Assembly (NCBI GenBank): GCA_003209165.1
Contig: QCSL01000020.1
Coordinates: forward strand, 1-37,228
DNA: 37,228 nt
From: Synechococcus sp. AG-670-B23
Lineage (GTDB): Bacteria; Cyanobacteriota; Cyanobacteriia; PCC-6307; Cyanobiaceae
Direction: 5' to 3'
In this document: one piece after another, positions 26,890 through 36,361 of the stretch
How the letters are laid out: each line of letters starts with the position of its first letter
How positions within the stretch are numbered: the stretch's first letter is position 1
Program-made: the position numbers and the translations under genes
Notes under the pieces: generated by a model
What the model was told of the DNA's origin: nothing
The model's input: the letters and a program-made list of their open reading frames with translations, nothing else
The model's database searches: none

Positions 26890-28137
26890 ATGAAAGCCAT
26901 CAGCGTGCTGGGATCCACCGGTTCCATCGGCACCCAGACCCTTCAGATCGCTGAGGAGTTTCCTAAGCAGTTCCGCGTTGTTGCCCTGACGGCCGGCCGC
27001 AACCTGAAGCTTTTAGTTGAGCAAGTCCAGAGGCATCGCCCTGAGGTGGTGGCCCTAGCGGATGCCGATCTCCTCCCCGAGCTGCAGGAGCGTCTAAAGG
27101 ACGCGGGCGTCGCAGGCGCTGAAGCACCCCAATTGGTTGGAGGCGCTGACGGGCTCAACGTTGCTGCTGCCTGGGACAGCGCCGACCTGGTGGTGACGGG
27201 CATTGTTGGTTGCGCCGGCCTGTTGCCGACCTTGGCGGCGATTCGCGCTGGCAAAGACCTGGCCCTGGCCAACAAGGAAACGATGATTGCTGCCGGCCCC
27301 GTGGTGCTACCGGAGCTGAAGAAAAGCGGCAGCCGACTCCTGCCCGCAGATTCGGAACACTCGGCCATTTTCCAGTGCCTGCAAGGAACCCCCTGGGCAG
27401 AAAACGCACGGCTATCCACAGGCGTGCCAACACCTGGGCTGCGCCGGATTCAGCTCACGGCCTCCGGCGGCGCCTTCCGAGACTGGACGGCCGCCGACCT
27501 TGAAAAAGCCACCGTGGCCGATGCCACCAGTCATCCGAACTGGAGCATGGGCCGCAAAATCACCGTGGATTCCGCCTCCTTGATGAACAAGGGGCTGGAG
27601 GTGATCGAAGCCCATTACCTTTTCGGCCTGGATTACGACCACATCGAAATCGTGATCCATCCCCAGAGCATCATCCATTCAATGATCGAGCTGGCGGATT
27701 CATCCGTGCTGGCCCAACTGGGCTGGCCTGACATGAAGCTACCCATTCTCTACTGCCTAAGCTGGCCATCACGCCTGGAGACGCCATGGCGCCGACTGGA
27801 TCTCACGGAAGTTGGTCAGCTCACCTTCCGGGCACCAGATCCCGCCAAGTACCCCTGCATGGAACTGGCCTACGCCGCTGGACGCGCCGGCGGCACCATG
27901 CCCGCCGTGATGAATGCCGCCAATGAGGAAGCCGTGGCGCAGTTCCTCGACGAGAAGATTCACTTCCTCGACGTTCCCACGGTGATCGAGGCCGCCTGCG
28001 AGCGGCATAAACCCGATCTAATGGCCCAGCCGCAATTGGACGACGTGCTGCGGGTGGATCAGTGGGCGCGGACCGCTGTGCGCGAACAGGTGAACCGCGG
28101 TGTCAACCGTTTGCCGACTGGAGCGCTCGCTGCCTAG
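26890..28137 (+). CDS. dxr: 1-deoxy-D-xylulose 5-phosphate reductoisomerase
   Basis: Dxr converts DXP to methylerythritol phosphate, the second step of the MEP isoprenoid pathway that feeds carotenoids, chlorophyll phytol and quinones. The 415-residue protein starts [20 protein letters not shown] (NADPH loop). It has [15 protein letters not shown], the metal site [20 protein letters not shown] and [25 protein letters not shown], and ends with a helical C-terminal domain. Size is normal. The next gene starts 2 bp after its stop, so they are likely co-transcribed. Confidence 0.97.
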   Translation: MKAISVLGSTGSIGTQTLQIAEEFPKQFRVVALTAGRNLKLLVEQVQRHRPEVVALADADLLPELQERLKDAGVAGAEAPQLVGGADGLNVAAAWDSADLVVTGIVGCAGLLPTLAAIRAGKDLALANKETMIAAGPVVLPELKKSGSRLLPADSEHSAIFQCLQGTPWAENARLSTGVPTPGLRRIQLTASGGAFRDWTAADLEKATVADATSHPNWSMGRKITVDSASLMNKGLEVIEAHYLFGLDYDHIEIVIHPQSIIHSMIELADSSVLAQLGWPDMKLPILYCLSWPSRLETPWRRLDLTEVGQLTFRAPDPAKYPCMELAYAAGRAGGTMPAVMNAANEEAVAQFLDEKIHFLDVPTVIEAACERHKPDLMAQPQLDDVLRVDQWARTAVREQVNRGVNRLPTGALAA

Positions 28138-28139
28138 TC

Positions 28140-28502
28140 ATGCAACGGGTCAGTCACCATCTCCTGCTCTGCGCTACTGCCACCAAAGCCAAGTGTTGCG
28201 ATGCAGCATTCGGGACTCAAACCTGGAATGAACTGAAAAGCGTTGTTCGCGAAATGAATCTTGAAAACACGGAACGCCCGGAGGGGATTGTTCTGCGCAG
28301 TAAAGCGGATTGCCTCAGGGTGTGCGAGCGAGGGCCCATTCTTTTGGTCTGGCCAGACGGAATATGGTACGCCAATGTTTCGCCCGACCGAGTCAAAAGA
28401 ATCGTTAAACAGCACATTATTGACCAACAACCGATCGAAGAATGGATTTTTAAAAGAACACCATTTGAGCAAAATATTGGCCTTCCTAGCGGAGACACTT
28501 AA
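28140..28502 (+). CDS. Thioredoxin-like [2Fe-2S] ferredoxin
   Basis: The 120-residue protein has the cysteine layout of thioredoxin-fold 2Fe-2S ferredoxins. Cys11 and Cys19 or Cys20 lie near the N-terminus, and Cys58 and Cys62 follow strand 3 (SKADCLRVCERGPILLVWPDG). The GPILLVWPDGIWYANVSPDRV stretch is highly typical of this family, also seen as a domain of NuoE and hydrogenase subunits. It would carry electrons in the cytoplasm; partners are unknown. It is coupled to dxr, and a role in supplying electrons to later Fe-S MEP enzymes (IspG/IspH) is a possible but untested idea. The composition becomes less GC-rich toward its end. Confidence 0.88.
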   Translation: MQRVSHHLLLCATATKAKCCDAAFGTQTWNELKSVVREMNLENTERPEGIVLRSKADCLRVCERGPILLVWPDGIWYANVSPDRVKRIVKQHIIDQQPIEEWIFKRTPFEQNIGLPSGDT

Positions 28503-28713
28503 TCCCTCCGAGCTAAACCACCAATAGGTTCAATTAATAGCCAAAAAGACATCTCAAGAAAAAAGAGCATTGAAACCAGCCTTAATTCCGCACACTGGAA
28601 CCAGGAAATCGCTATCAGGCTCCACTCCATACTGACCTCCACGGGCCGCAACTCAAACAATTATGATGAAATCATTAAGCGCAGACCATTGGCGCTTGTT
28701 TTGAGGCTTCCGT

Positions 28714-29859
28714 TTGGCATTTGCAACACCGATCCGACCAGCCAATACAGCCACTAAAGACAGCGCCGAATCAGTCTCCTACCCCAGCAAAGCTGAACTG
28801 CTCAGCGCCTTGCCACCAGAGCTCTCCAAGCTGAGCCCAGTGAAGTCATGGTCGAGCTTGGCCATTTCAGTTGGCCTTTCGTTCGTGGCCGTTGGAATCG
28901 GAACCCGCATTCCGCTCTCTGCAGCCGCTGCCCCCCTCTGGCTCCTCTACGGCGTGGTCGCCGGCACCATTGCGATGGGCTGTTGGGTGATCGCCCATGA
29001 ATGCGGACATCACGCCTTCCACCCCAACCGCCGTATTGAAGGCATCGTGGGTTTTGCGCTGCACAGCATTTTGCTTGTGCCGTATTACAGCTGGGCTCAT
29101 AGCCATGCGGTGCATCACGCACACTGCAATCACCTTGAGCTGGGGGAAACCCACGTTCCGCCGCGGGCGACATCGACGATAGGGCAAGCCACCGAGCAGC
29201 TCAAGCGGAAGTTGAATCCCACCATCTTCGGGATGATTTCTCTCTTCAATCACCTCGTGATTGGCTGGCAGCTTTATCTCTTTTTGGGCGCCACTGGCGG
29301 GGAAGATTACGACTCACACACCTCTCATTTTTGGAATCGCAAGCGCAATTTGAACGGGAAACGCCGCCTTTTCCCTGAATCATTTTGCAAGTGGATGGTG
29401 CGATCCAACCTCGGATTGCTCGCCATGGTTGCCCTGTTGATCATCGCTTCAGTGCAGTTTTCACTGCTCCGCGTGCTGTGTGTGTATGGCCTGCCATATC
29501 TTGTGATCAACATGTGGCTGACGACCTACACCTGGTTGCAGCACACGAATGCAGAAATCCCTCACTTCGACAACGAGACCTGGTCTTGGTCGAAGGGAGC
29601 ACTGCAGACGGTTGACCGCCCCTACGGACCGATCCTCAACCTGCTGCATCATGGAATCGGTTCAACCCATGTGTGCCATCACGTCAATTCATCGATTCCG
29701 CATTACAACGCCTGGCGCGGAACAAAACTTCTTAGGCAGAGGTTTCCTGATCTGGTGCGGTACGACTCCACCCCGATCCACAAAGCGCTGTGGAGGATTG
29801 CCACACGTTGCGGTGGCGCTGTTTATCAAAACCCAAGGGATCAAGCCTTCTACTTCTGA
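28714..29859 (+). CDS. Membrane fatty acid desaturase (DesA-like)
   Basis: This 381-residue membrane protein carries the three histidine boxes of acyl-lipid desaturases, which bind the di-iron centre: HECGHH at 95-100, H131-AV-HH-A-H, and HVCHH at 319-323. Four hydrophobic segments lie around the first two boxes and at about 240-275. The spacing and ILLVPYYSWAHSHAVHH context resemble cyanobacterial delta-12/omega-3 desaturases that introduce double bonds into membrane lipid acyl chains, important for cold acclimation. The exact regioselectivity is not deducible. The start is a TTG with a GAGG site 8 bases upstream. About 210 bp without a gene precede it. Confidence 0.9.
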   Translation: MAFATPIRPANTATKDSAESVSYPSKAELLSALPPELSKLSPVKSWSSLAISVGLSFVAVGIGTRIPLSAAAAPLWLLYGVVAGTIAMGCWVIAHECGHHAFHPNRRIEGIVGFALHSILLVPYYSWAHSHAVHHAHCNHLELGETHVPPRATSTIGQATEQLKRKLNPTIFGMISLFNHLVIGWQLYLFLGATGGEDYDSHTSHFWNRKRNLNGKRRLFPESFCKWMVRSNLGLLAMVALLIIASVQFSLLRVLCVYGLPYLVINMWLTTYTWLQHTNAEIPHFDNETWSWSKGALQTVDRPYGPILNLLHHGIGSTHVCHHVNSSIPHYNAWRGTKLLRQRFPDLVRYDSTPIHKALWRIATRCGGAVYQNPRDQAFYF

Positions 29860-29897
29860 AAAGAGGAAGCCCTACAAACAAAGAGAACTACTGTTTA

Positions 29898-30929
29898 TCA
29901 AGCAAGAATATCCCTGAGCCAGGCCGCCGCCAGCTGATCACCCCAGCAGCCGCCACGGCCATGGAAGCCGTTGTGCCCGCCACAAGGCGTGAACAAGGTG
30001 CGAATCGCCGCCCCAGGCCGTAGTGACTCATGGAGATCCATTGCGGCTGAGGCGGGGACCCAGGGATCATCCAGGGCCTGCAGCAACAACGTGGGCGGCA
30101 TCACACTGCATGCGGACACCAAATGTCGCAAGGGAGAGGCCTCGCGGTAGTAGCTCTCAACATCCGCGAAACCCCAACGGGGAGCCGTCACGGCACTGTC
30201 GAAATCACGGATCGAACGGGGAGGCGTTACTTGCAGCGTGACCTCCTCCTCGTTGCTGACCCCAAAGGGATCCGCCAAGGTTTGGCGCACCAATCGCTTA
30301 AGAAGCCAGCGTTGGTAGACGCGATTGCGGGGCCTCTCGATCGATGCACTGCAGGCGGCCAGATCCAGCGGACTGCTGGCGCAGAAGAGGCCATCGAGCA
30401 CACCGGGCGAGGCCAGACAGGCATTGAGCAGCATCGTGCCGCCGAGGGAAATGCCTGCCCCCAGCAGCGGTCGACCCGCCGCCAAAGACCGGGCACGCGC
30501 AATCACCGGCAACAGATCACTGTTGCAGCGAGCTGCATAGGTGCCGCCCGCTAGGTGCCGGCCTGGATCAGCACCGCGCAGGTTCAAGCGCAGCACAGCC
30601 AAACCGGTAGCTTGCAGAGCCACACCCATCCGCCTCAAGCCTTCCCGGGAACTGGATCCCCCTAGGCCATGAAGCAGCAACACCAGGCCTTTGGATTCCC
30701 CTTCCGGCTGATCAAGCAGTGCCAGCAAAGCACCGGCCGCCGCTGCTCCACTGGGCAGGGCTGGCACGGGAATTTCGATCGGAACCCCTTGATCGTGAGG
30801 CAGATCCACCTCGCGAAGGGTGTCGCGCAGCGTTTGCAGATCACCACCGATCCAGGGCCAGCGCTGCTCAAACGACGGAACCCCCAGCCGCTCACGCAGC
30901 TGGGGGTTATCCACGCCGCGACCCATCAC
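29898..30929 (-). CDS. YheT-like alpha/beta hydrolase
   Basis: The 343-residue protein matches the AB-hydrolase YheT/EMB8 group: LVLLLHGLGGSSSREGLRRM at the oxyanion hole, the conserved LRLNLRGADPG segment, the nucleophile elbow GAGISLGGTMLLN, a late acidic residue in LLQALDDPWVP, and His in CGGHNGFHGR. Members are esterase-like enzymes of unknown physiological substrate. The first codons are GTG then ATG, overlapping the TGA of pntB, so it is likely translated as the last gene of the pnt operon. Confidence 0.87.
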   Translation of the reverse strand: MMGRGVDNPQLRERLGVPSFEQRWPWIGGDLQTLRDTLREVDLPHDQGVPIEIPVPALPSGAAAAGALLALLDQPEGESKGLVLLLHGLGGSSSREGLRRMGVALQATGLAVLRLNLRGADPGRHLAGGTYAARCNSDLLPVIARARSLAAGRPLLGAGISLGGTMLLNACLASPGVLDGLFCASSPLDLAACSASIERPRNRVYQRWLLKRLVRQTLADPFGVSNEEEVTLQVTPPRSIRDFDSAVTAPRWGFADVESYYREASPLRHLVSACSVMPPTLLLQALDDPWVPASAAMDLHESLRPGAAIRTLFTPCGGHNGFHGRGGCWGDQLAAAWLRDILA

Positions 30930-32347
30930 TTTTTACCCAGGCCCAGATCCTTGAGTTCCACCAAGAGATCTCCGAGCACCTTTTTCGCATCGCCGAACAA
31001 CATCGAAGTGTTGGCCAGCTCGAACAGATCGTTCTTGATGCCGGAATAGCCAGCGCTCATGCCCCGTTTGACCACAAACACCGTGCGAGCATCCTGCACA
31101 TCAAGAACGGGCATGCCGTAGAGCGGCGAATCGGGGTCGTTCTTGGCCTGGGGATTGACCACATCATTGGCACCCAGCACCAACACAACATCGGTGGCGG
31201 GGAACTCGGGATTGATCTGGTCCATTTCCTGAAGCTGTTCGTAGGGAACATCCGCCTCAGCCAGCAGAACATTCATGTGACCCGGCATGCGGCCGGCCAC
31301 CGGGTGAATGGCATAGGCCACATCGATGCCGGCACTTTCCAACACCCGAGTCACTTCCCTAAGCGTGTGCTGCGCCTGAGCCACGGCCAAGCCATAGCCC
31401 GGAACAATCACCACCCGTTCTGCAGCCTCCAGGGTGAGGGCGCATTCCTCAACACTGCAGCTGGTGATGTTGGTGTATTCACCACCGCCACCACCTTTGG
31501 CAGCAGTGGCCCCGAGGGCGCCACCAAACAGCACAGATACCAGGGAACGGTTCATGCCATTGCACATCACCTGGGTGAGGATCAAGCCAGCAGCGCCGAC
31601 CATGGCGCCGGCCACTATCAGCAACTGGCTGCCCACCACGAAACCGGCTGCGGCTGCAGCCACACCGGAGTAGCTGTTCAGCAGGGAGATCACCACGGGC
31701 ATGTCGGCGCCGCCGATCGGCAGCGTCACCCCGATCCCCAGCAGACCGGAGGCCACCACCAGAAGCCAGAGGCCTGTGCCCGAATCAGCACTGCGCAGCA
31801 TCTCAACGGCACCCACAAGTGATGCCACCGCCAGCGCAATATTCACGGCATGGCGCGCCTTGCTTTGCATCCAAGCCGGCGTGGACAGCCAACCCTGCAG
31901 CTTGGCCATGGCCACGATCGAGCCGGTGAATGTGATCGCACCCACGAACACGGAGACAACAATCGACACCACAGCCACAGGGCCTGCTGCATCAAGGGCA
32001 GCTGGATAGAGCGCCGCAGCCAACGCCACCAACAGCGACGACATGCCACCGCAGCCGTTGAAGAGGGCGACCGTCTCCGGCATCGAGGTCATCGGCACCC
32101 GTTGGGCGGTGATGGCACCGAGCACACCCCCCACCAACGTGCCGGCAATGATCCAGGCCCAGGCAGCGATGCTGATGCCGCTGGTGCCGAGATAGTTGAG
32201 CAACAAACCAAGAACCGCAAGGCCCATTGCCACAGCAGCCAGCTGGTTGGCTCCCCGGGCGGAACGCACCTTGGAGAGACCCTTGATGCCGAGAGCCAGC
32301 AACAGAACAGCAACCAGCTCGATCGCATATTTCAGAAGGTCAGTCAT
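30926..32347 (-). CDS. pntB: NAD(P) transhydrogenase beta subunit PntB
   Basis: PntB supplies the membrane helices of domain II and the NADP(H)-binding domain III of the proton-translocating transhydrogenase, which balances NADH and NADPH. The 473-residue protein has about nine helices, then KVVIVPGY-like VIVPGYGLAVAQAQHTLREV, the AIHPVAGRMPGHMNVLLAEADVP segment, and VLVLGANDVVNPQAKND. These are the usual NADP-site motifs. The start overlaps the stop of the upstream small subunit (TGATG). Confidence 0.96.
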   Translation of the reverse strand: MTDLLKYAIELVAVLLLALGIKGLSKVRSARGANQLAAVAMGLAVLGLLLNYLGTSGISIAAWAWIIAGTLVGGVLGAITAQRVPMTSMPETVALFNGCGGMSSLLVALAAALYPAALDAAGPVAVVSIVVSVFVGAITFTGSIVAMAKLQGWLSTPAWMQSKARHAVNIALAVASLVGAVEMLRSADSGTGLWLLVVASGLLGIGVTLPIGGADMPVVISLLNSYSGVAAAAAGFVVGSQLLIVAGAMVGAAGLILTQVMCNGMNRSLVSVLFGGALGATAAKGGGGGEYTNITSCSVEECALTLEAAERVVIVPGYGLAVAQAQHTLREVTRVLESAGIDVAYAIHPVAGRMPGHMNVLLAEADVPYEQLQEMDQINPEFPATDVVLVLGANDVVNPQAKNDPDSPLYGMPVLDVQDARTVFVVKRGMSAGYSGIKNDLFELANTSMLFGDAKKVLGDLLVELKDLGLGKK

Positions 32348-32643
32348 CAGCGGTTCTCCTTGCGTGCAGGCTTGCGACTAAACATGGCCAGCATGCGATC
32401 GGTCACGAGGAAGCCCCCGATCACGTTGAACAGGGCAAAGCCCAGCGAGACGGAACCAAGCAGCAACAGCACGGTGTTGTCTCCGGCTTTGATGATGGCT
32501 GTTAGCGCTGCCAACACCGTGATGCCCGAGATGGCATTGGCACCACTCATCAACGGAGTGTGCAGGGTGGGGGGAACCTTGCCGATCAACTCCAGCCCAA
32601 GCAGGCTGCCAAGCAGGAGAACCCAGAGGAATTCAACAAACAT
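32347..32643 (-). CDS. pntAB: NAD(P) transhydrogenase alpha subunit part 2
   Basis: This 98-residue protein is the membrane part of the alpha subunit, which is fused to the NAD domain in E. coli but separate here. It has about three helices: LLGSLLGLELIGKVPPTLHTPLMSGANAISG, which contains the conserved helix-loop, then LLLGSVSLGFALFNVIGGFLVTDRML, ending in a basic RKPARK tail. It overlaps by TGATG with the gene on each side, which suggests strict co-translation. The split organisation is normal in cyanobacteria and many other bacteria. Confidence 0.95.
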   Translation of the reverse strand: MFVEFLWVLLLGSLLGLELIGKVPPTLHTPLMSGANAISGITVLAALTAIIKAGDNTVLLLLGSVSLGFALFNVIGGFLVTDRMLAMFSRKPARKENR

Positions 32644-33797
32644 CAGTTGGCACCTGGGGTAAGGACATCGCCACGACGGATGGTGCCGTCCTCGGCAATC
32701 AGACAGCCAGCGATCAGTTCATCCTCGGGATCGAGGTTGAGGACGCCGTCTTTCAGGGTGGGCTCCAGCAGAGCTAGGAGGTTGCGGGCGTAGAGCGCAC
32801 TGGCGTGATTGGGAACGCTGCAGGGCAGATCGTTGCCACCGATCAGCTTCACACCCTTGCGCTCCACTGTCTCGCCAGGAACGGTGTCGGCACAGTTGCC
32901 GCCCTGGGCCACCGCCAGGTCAACCACAACCGCGCCAGGACGCATCCGGTCGAGCATGTCTTCGCTGATCAGCCGCGGAGCGCGGCGGCCAGGAACCTGG
33001 GCAGTGCAGATGGCAACATCGGCCTCGGCCAGTTGATCAGACAGCTGCTGGCGCTGGGCGGCCAGAAAGGCATCGGAGGCCTGTTTGGCATAGCCGCCGG
33101 ATTCCGAAGGCTTGTCCTCCACCTCTGGGGGCTCGATGAAACGAGCTCCGAGGGATTCGACCTGCTCCTTCACCGCCGGTCTGATGTCGCTGACATAAAC
33201 CACTGCACCCAGACGGCGAGCTGTGGCCACCGCCTGAAGTCCTGCCACACCCGCTCCGAGAATCACCACCTTGGCCGGCTGAACGGTGCCCGCTGCCGTC
33301 ATCAGCATCGGGAAATAACGGTCCAGCGCGGCGGAAGCCAGCAGCACCGACTTGTACCCAGCGATGTTGGCCTGGGAGGACAGCGCATCCGCTGACTGCG
33401 CCCGGCTGATCCGGGGCAACAGTTCAAGCGCCATGGCGGAGAGACCACTTTGCTTCAGTGCTGCCGTCAGCTCTTCGTTGGCGTAGGGGGATAGCAGACC
33501 TACCACCAGCGTGCCCTGGCGGAGGCGGGCCAGGGTGACTGGGCTCGGCGATTGAACACAAAGCAGAACGTCCACCTGGTTCCAGGCAGTGGTGTCTCCC
33601 ATCTCAATCAGGTCCGCACCCAGTTCGGCGTAGACCTCATCGAGGTATCCGGAGGGGGTACCGGCACCGCGTTCGACTGCGACGCTGCAGCCCAACGAAA
33701 TGAATTTCTTGACCGTGTCGGGCGTTGCCGCGACCCGGGTTTCTCCCGGTGTCGACTCCACCGGTATCAGAAGTCTGGGCAAGGCGAACACAACCAC
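32643..33797 (-). CDS. pntAA: NAD(P) transhydrogenase alpha subunit part 1
   Basis: The 384-residue protein is the soluble NAD(H)-binding domain I. Features are the alanine dehydrogenase/PNT N-terminal domain (PVESTPGETRVAATPDTVKKF), the Rossmann loop VVILGAGVAGLQAVATARRLGA, the YVSDIRPAVKEQVESLGARF segment and the flexible-loop GGYAKQASDAF. The first start is GTG 33797; GTG 33791 also fits. It leads the operon pntAA-pntAB-pntB-hydrolase and diverges from the gene at 33907 over about 110 bp. Confidence 0.95.
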   Translation of the reverse strand: MVVFALPRLLIPVESTPGETRVAATPDTVKKFISLGCSVAVERGAGTPSGYLDEVYAELGADLIEMGDTTAWNQVDVLLCVQSPSPVTLARLRQGTLVVGLLSPYANEELTAALKQSGLSAMALELLPRISRAQSADALSSQANIAGYKSVLLASAALDRYFPMLMTAAGTVQPAKVVILGAGVAGLQAVATARRLGAVVYVSDIRPAVKEQVESLGARFIEPPEVEDKPSESGGYAKQASDAFLAAQRQQLSDQLAEADVAICTAQVPGRRAPRLISEDMLDRMRPGAVVVDLAVAQGGNCADTVPGETVERKGVKLIGGNDLPCSVPNHASALYARNLLALLEPTLKDGVLNLDPEDELIAGCLIAEDGTIRRGDVLTPGAN

Positions 33798-33906
33798 CGA
33801 CCCAAGCGAGGTTACGAGGTCGCCCTCTCGCGATCAGGAACCTTCCTGAAGAAAGGCCCGCCCTTTTGTTGCTCTTGCTACGTGAAGTGCACCCTCTGTG
33901 CTCCCC

Positions 33907-34485
33907 ATGGGTCTCAGCGCAATCGAGTGTCCCAACGGCCTCTGTCACAGCCACCACGGTGGCCATGCCGTGGAACGGGAAACCATGCAGTCCACCCTCC
34001 AGTTGCACGGCAAAGACTGGTGTGAACGGCTGGCGGAGCGGATCTATGAAATCTCAGTCGACACCTTCTCGCAAAGCGTGATGCCGAGCCTGCACACGGC
34101 CGGCTGGCAGCGGCGACATCTCGATTGGGAGTTCAAGCTCAACGAAGGCGAAAGCGAGCCCGATTGCACGCTGGTGGACGGGATGATCAACGCCACGGAA
34201 AGCTTCTTGCGCAGCAGCGAAGTACATCGCCTGTTCATCCAGGAACTCGTGCAGGGGACCTTCGCGGAAGCCGATAACGATGACCTGCGCATTAAGGCGG
34301 TTCGCACCCTGGTGGAAACCGAAATCGTTGCGATGCTTGAGGAACGCAAAGAAGAGCTGCTGGATCGGGTCGCTCAGCAGCTGTTGGACTCAGCCAAGGG
34401 AGATTTCACCGCCGCTCGCTTCGCCTCAGAAGAGGCCTTGATGGAGGTGGAGCACCTGGTGGTCAACCACGCCGAAGCTCTCTGA
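33907..34485 (+). CDS. Conserved-looking protein with a Cys/His-rich N-terminus
   Basis: From ATG 33907 the product is 192 residues; a GTG at 33898 would add three. Near the N-terminus is a compact cluster, C8-x4-C13-H-x-HH-GG-H20, that looks like a metal-binding site. The remainder is acidic and mostly helical, including TLVETEIVAMLEERKEELLDRVAQQLLDSAK, which can form a long amphipathic or coiled-coil helix. No signal peptide or membrane segment is seen, so it is likely cytoplasmic. I do not recognise the family. It is transcribed away from the pnt operon. Confidence 0.72.
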   Translation: MGLSAIECPNGLCHSHHGGHAVERETMQSTLQLHGKDWCERLAERIYEISVDTFSQSVMPSLHTAGWQRRHLDWEFKLNEGESEPDCTLVDGMINATESFLRSSEVHRLFIQELVQGTFAEADNDDLRIKAVRTLVETEIVAMLEERKEELLDRVAQQLLDSAKGDFTAARFASEEALMEVEHLVVNHAEAL

Positions 34486-34519
34486 AGCAGGCGGAGGTGA
34501 ACCAAGGCGTGCTGCCGCA

Positions 34520-34753
34520 TCAAACGATCGGCAACACCTCCTGTTCAAGGCCAACGGCCCAGTTCACCTCTCCGCAGCGGTGCAGGACGCGCGCCCGAAG
34601 AATCAACGGATCGATATCGCAATCGAGTTCCCAGCATCCATCGAGTTGATCGCGCTGCTGATCGAGGGGGCTGCTGGAAAAACGACGTTGGGCCATGGCG
34701 ATGGGCGGGACCCGATCCCGATGGAGCTGTAGGCCGGACAGTAGAGATGCCAC
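34520..34753 (-). CDS. Possible small protein of unknown function
   Basis: A 77-codon minus-strand frame begins at GTG 34753, with ATG 34696 as an alternative giving 58 residues. The product has a plausible globular pattern (GCWELDCDIDPLILRARVLHRCGEVNWAVGLEQEV) and fills most of a 352-bp gap between two + strand genes, where the + strand offers nothing better. Its 5' end faces the helicase gene, so the two would be divergent. Identity and start remain unsure. Confidence 0.45.
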   Translation of the reverse strand: MASLLSGLQLHRDRVPPIAMAQRRFSSSPLDQQRDQLDGCWELDCDIDPLILRARVLHRCGEVNWAVGLEQEVLPIV

Positions 34754-34837
34754 AGCGCAAAAGAATGGTTAAAAAGACTCATCTTCCCGGGAGGTGATAT
34801 CTCAGCCGTCAGCTTCAACCTCCCCTCCAGCCGCAGC

Positions 34838-36265
34838 ATGGTCCAGAAAACGGTCTCGGTGCAACCGCGGCAGGTTCAACCGCGGCAATGGCAACAACAG
34901 CTGATCCAGCTGCTGCGGCGCAGGCTCAAACTTGAGGGAAGCAGCCGCGACCTTTTGGTGTTTGCAGGCCCAGGGGCAGGCAAAACCCTGGGAGCCTTGC
35001 TGGGATTCAGCGCGATGCGCGATCAAGGCCGGCTGAACCATTTCGTGGTCTTCTGCCACCGAACCTCAATCCTGAAACAGTGGAAATCAGCCGCAGCGCG
35101 TCTCGGCTTGCGGCTTAAGGAGTGGCCCTGCGCGCCGGACCAGAGCCAGAGAGCCGATGGCTTGTTGGTGACCTATCAAGGTGCTGGTCGTCAACGCGAG
35201 GCGCTGGGGGCACTGCTCGAACAATGGGGCCTGAGCACCTGCATGGCGATTGCCGATGAGGCCCACCATCTCGGCGTTGATCCCGACGAGCCGGAAGCCA
35301 CCGCCTGGGGGCAGACCTTTCTGGAACTGACCAACAGCGTGCGGCTGCGACTAGGACTCACAGGCACCCCCTTTCGTGCTGACAACCTGGCGTTCTGTGC
35401 CGCCCGTCGCATACGGGTGCGGCTGGACGACGGTGGATGGGTGGAGCAGATCTGTCCGGATCTCTGTGTTGAACCCAGAGATTTGATCGCCGCAGGGGAT
35501 GTGCGCCCTCTGGAGTTTCGCTTCCAGGACGGCTGGGTGGAACACAGCCGTGAAGGGCAACCCGACCGCGATTTCTCCCCCTTATCGGCCGAGCAACGGG
35601 AAAGCTGGCGCGCTCGCAACCTGCGTCGTGCCATTCACCTGGCCGACAGCAGCAGCATTGGTCAGCAGGTGCTGCTGCGCGCCCAGCAGAAGTTGAATCA
35701 GCTGCGCGTGCGTCAGCCGCAGGCCGCAGGCCTTGTAATCGCACGCGACATCAGCCATGCCGAGGCCATCAGCCGGGTGTTGATCGACGACGGCAACCGG
35801 GTGGAGTTGATTCATTCCCAGAGCCCTCAAGCTACGGAACGCTTGAACGCCTTCCAAAGCGGTAACGCCGATTGGCTGGTGAGCATTGACATGTGCGCGG
35901 AAGGCTTTGATGCGCCACGCCTCCGGGTGGTGGCTTACCTGACCACCGTGGTAACCCGCAGCCGCTTTGTGCAGGGGATCACCCGGGCCGTGCGGATGAC
36001 ACCTGAATTGGCTGCCCGCGAAGCCATTCCCAGGGAAGCCTCCTTCGTTTTCGCTCCGGCGGACCCTCTGCTGATGGACTACGCCCGCTCGTGGTCTGTG
36101 GCCGAGCCCTACGTGCTGCGGCCCCAGGCACAGGACGGCCAGGACGACCTGCAGCGGGGTGGAGCATGGCGCGGACCGAGCCTTCCCCTTGAGGCGGTGG
36201 AGGACGGAGCAGGAGCCGTGATCCGACTGAAAACGCCCGAATTACCCGCTTTTTTGCAGCGCTGA
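34838..36265 (+). CDS. SF2 DEAH-type helicase/ATPase
   Basis: This 475-residue protein has two RecA-like domains. Domain 1 carries a Q-rich lead-in, Walker A GPGAGKT (44-50), an FCHRTSILKQW Ia motif, DEAH at 140-143 and LGLTGTPFR (motif III). Domain 2 carries LVIARDISHAEAISRVL (motif IV), VSIDMCAEGFDAPRLRVVAYL (motif V) and FVQGITRAVR (motif VI). This arrangement resembles the SSL2/type III restriction-helicase group rather than RNA DEAD-box proteins. No nuclease or methylase gene is nearby, so a restriction role has no support. It is more likely a DNA-repair or remodelling helicase. The C-terminal ~90 residues lack clear motifs. Confidence 0.88.
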   Translation: MVQKTVSVQPRQVQPRQWQQQLIQLLRRRLKLEGSSRDLLVFAGPGAGKTLGALLGFSAMRDQGRLNHFVVFCHRTSILKQWKSAAARLGLRLKEWPCAPDQSQRADGLLVTYQGAGRQREALGALLEQWGLSTCMAIADEAHHLGVDPDEPEATAWGQTFLELTNSVRLRLGLTGTPFRADNLAFCAARRIRVRLDDGGWVEQICPDLCVEPRDLIAAGDVRPLEFRFQDGWVEHSREGQPDRDFSPLSAEQRESWRARNLRRAIHLADSSSIGQQVLLRAQQKLNQLRVRQPQAAGLVIARDISHAEAISRVLIDDGNRVELIHSQSPQATERLNAFQSGNADWLVSIDMCAEGFDAPRLRVVAYLTTVVTRSRFVQGITRAVRMTPELAAREAIPREASFVFAPADPLLMDYARSWSVAEPYVLRPQAQDGQDDLQRGGAWRGPSLPLEAVEDGAGAVIRLKTPELPAFLQR

Positions 36266-36361
36266 GCACAGCATTGGCCAGAGGAAAATGCGAATTTGTG
36301 CGAATAGAGGGCCGAAAGGGACCCCCGATCCGCCAACCTGATCTACATCGAGGAGACAGTC

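Noticed and set aside
28503-28713. Short ORF (MMKSLSADHWRLF) before the desaturase gene as a possible leader peptide
   Set aside because: Only 13 codons, no ribosome site or attenuator hairpin seen.
30719-31822. Long plus-strand frame of 367 codons over pntB and the hydrolase
   Set aside because: His- and Gln-rich antisense translation of two well-supported genes, with no domain features.
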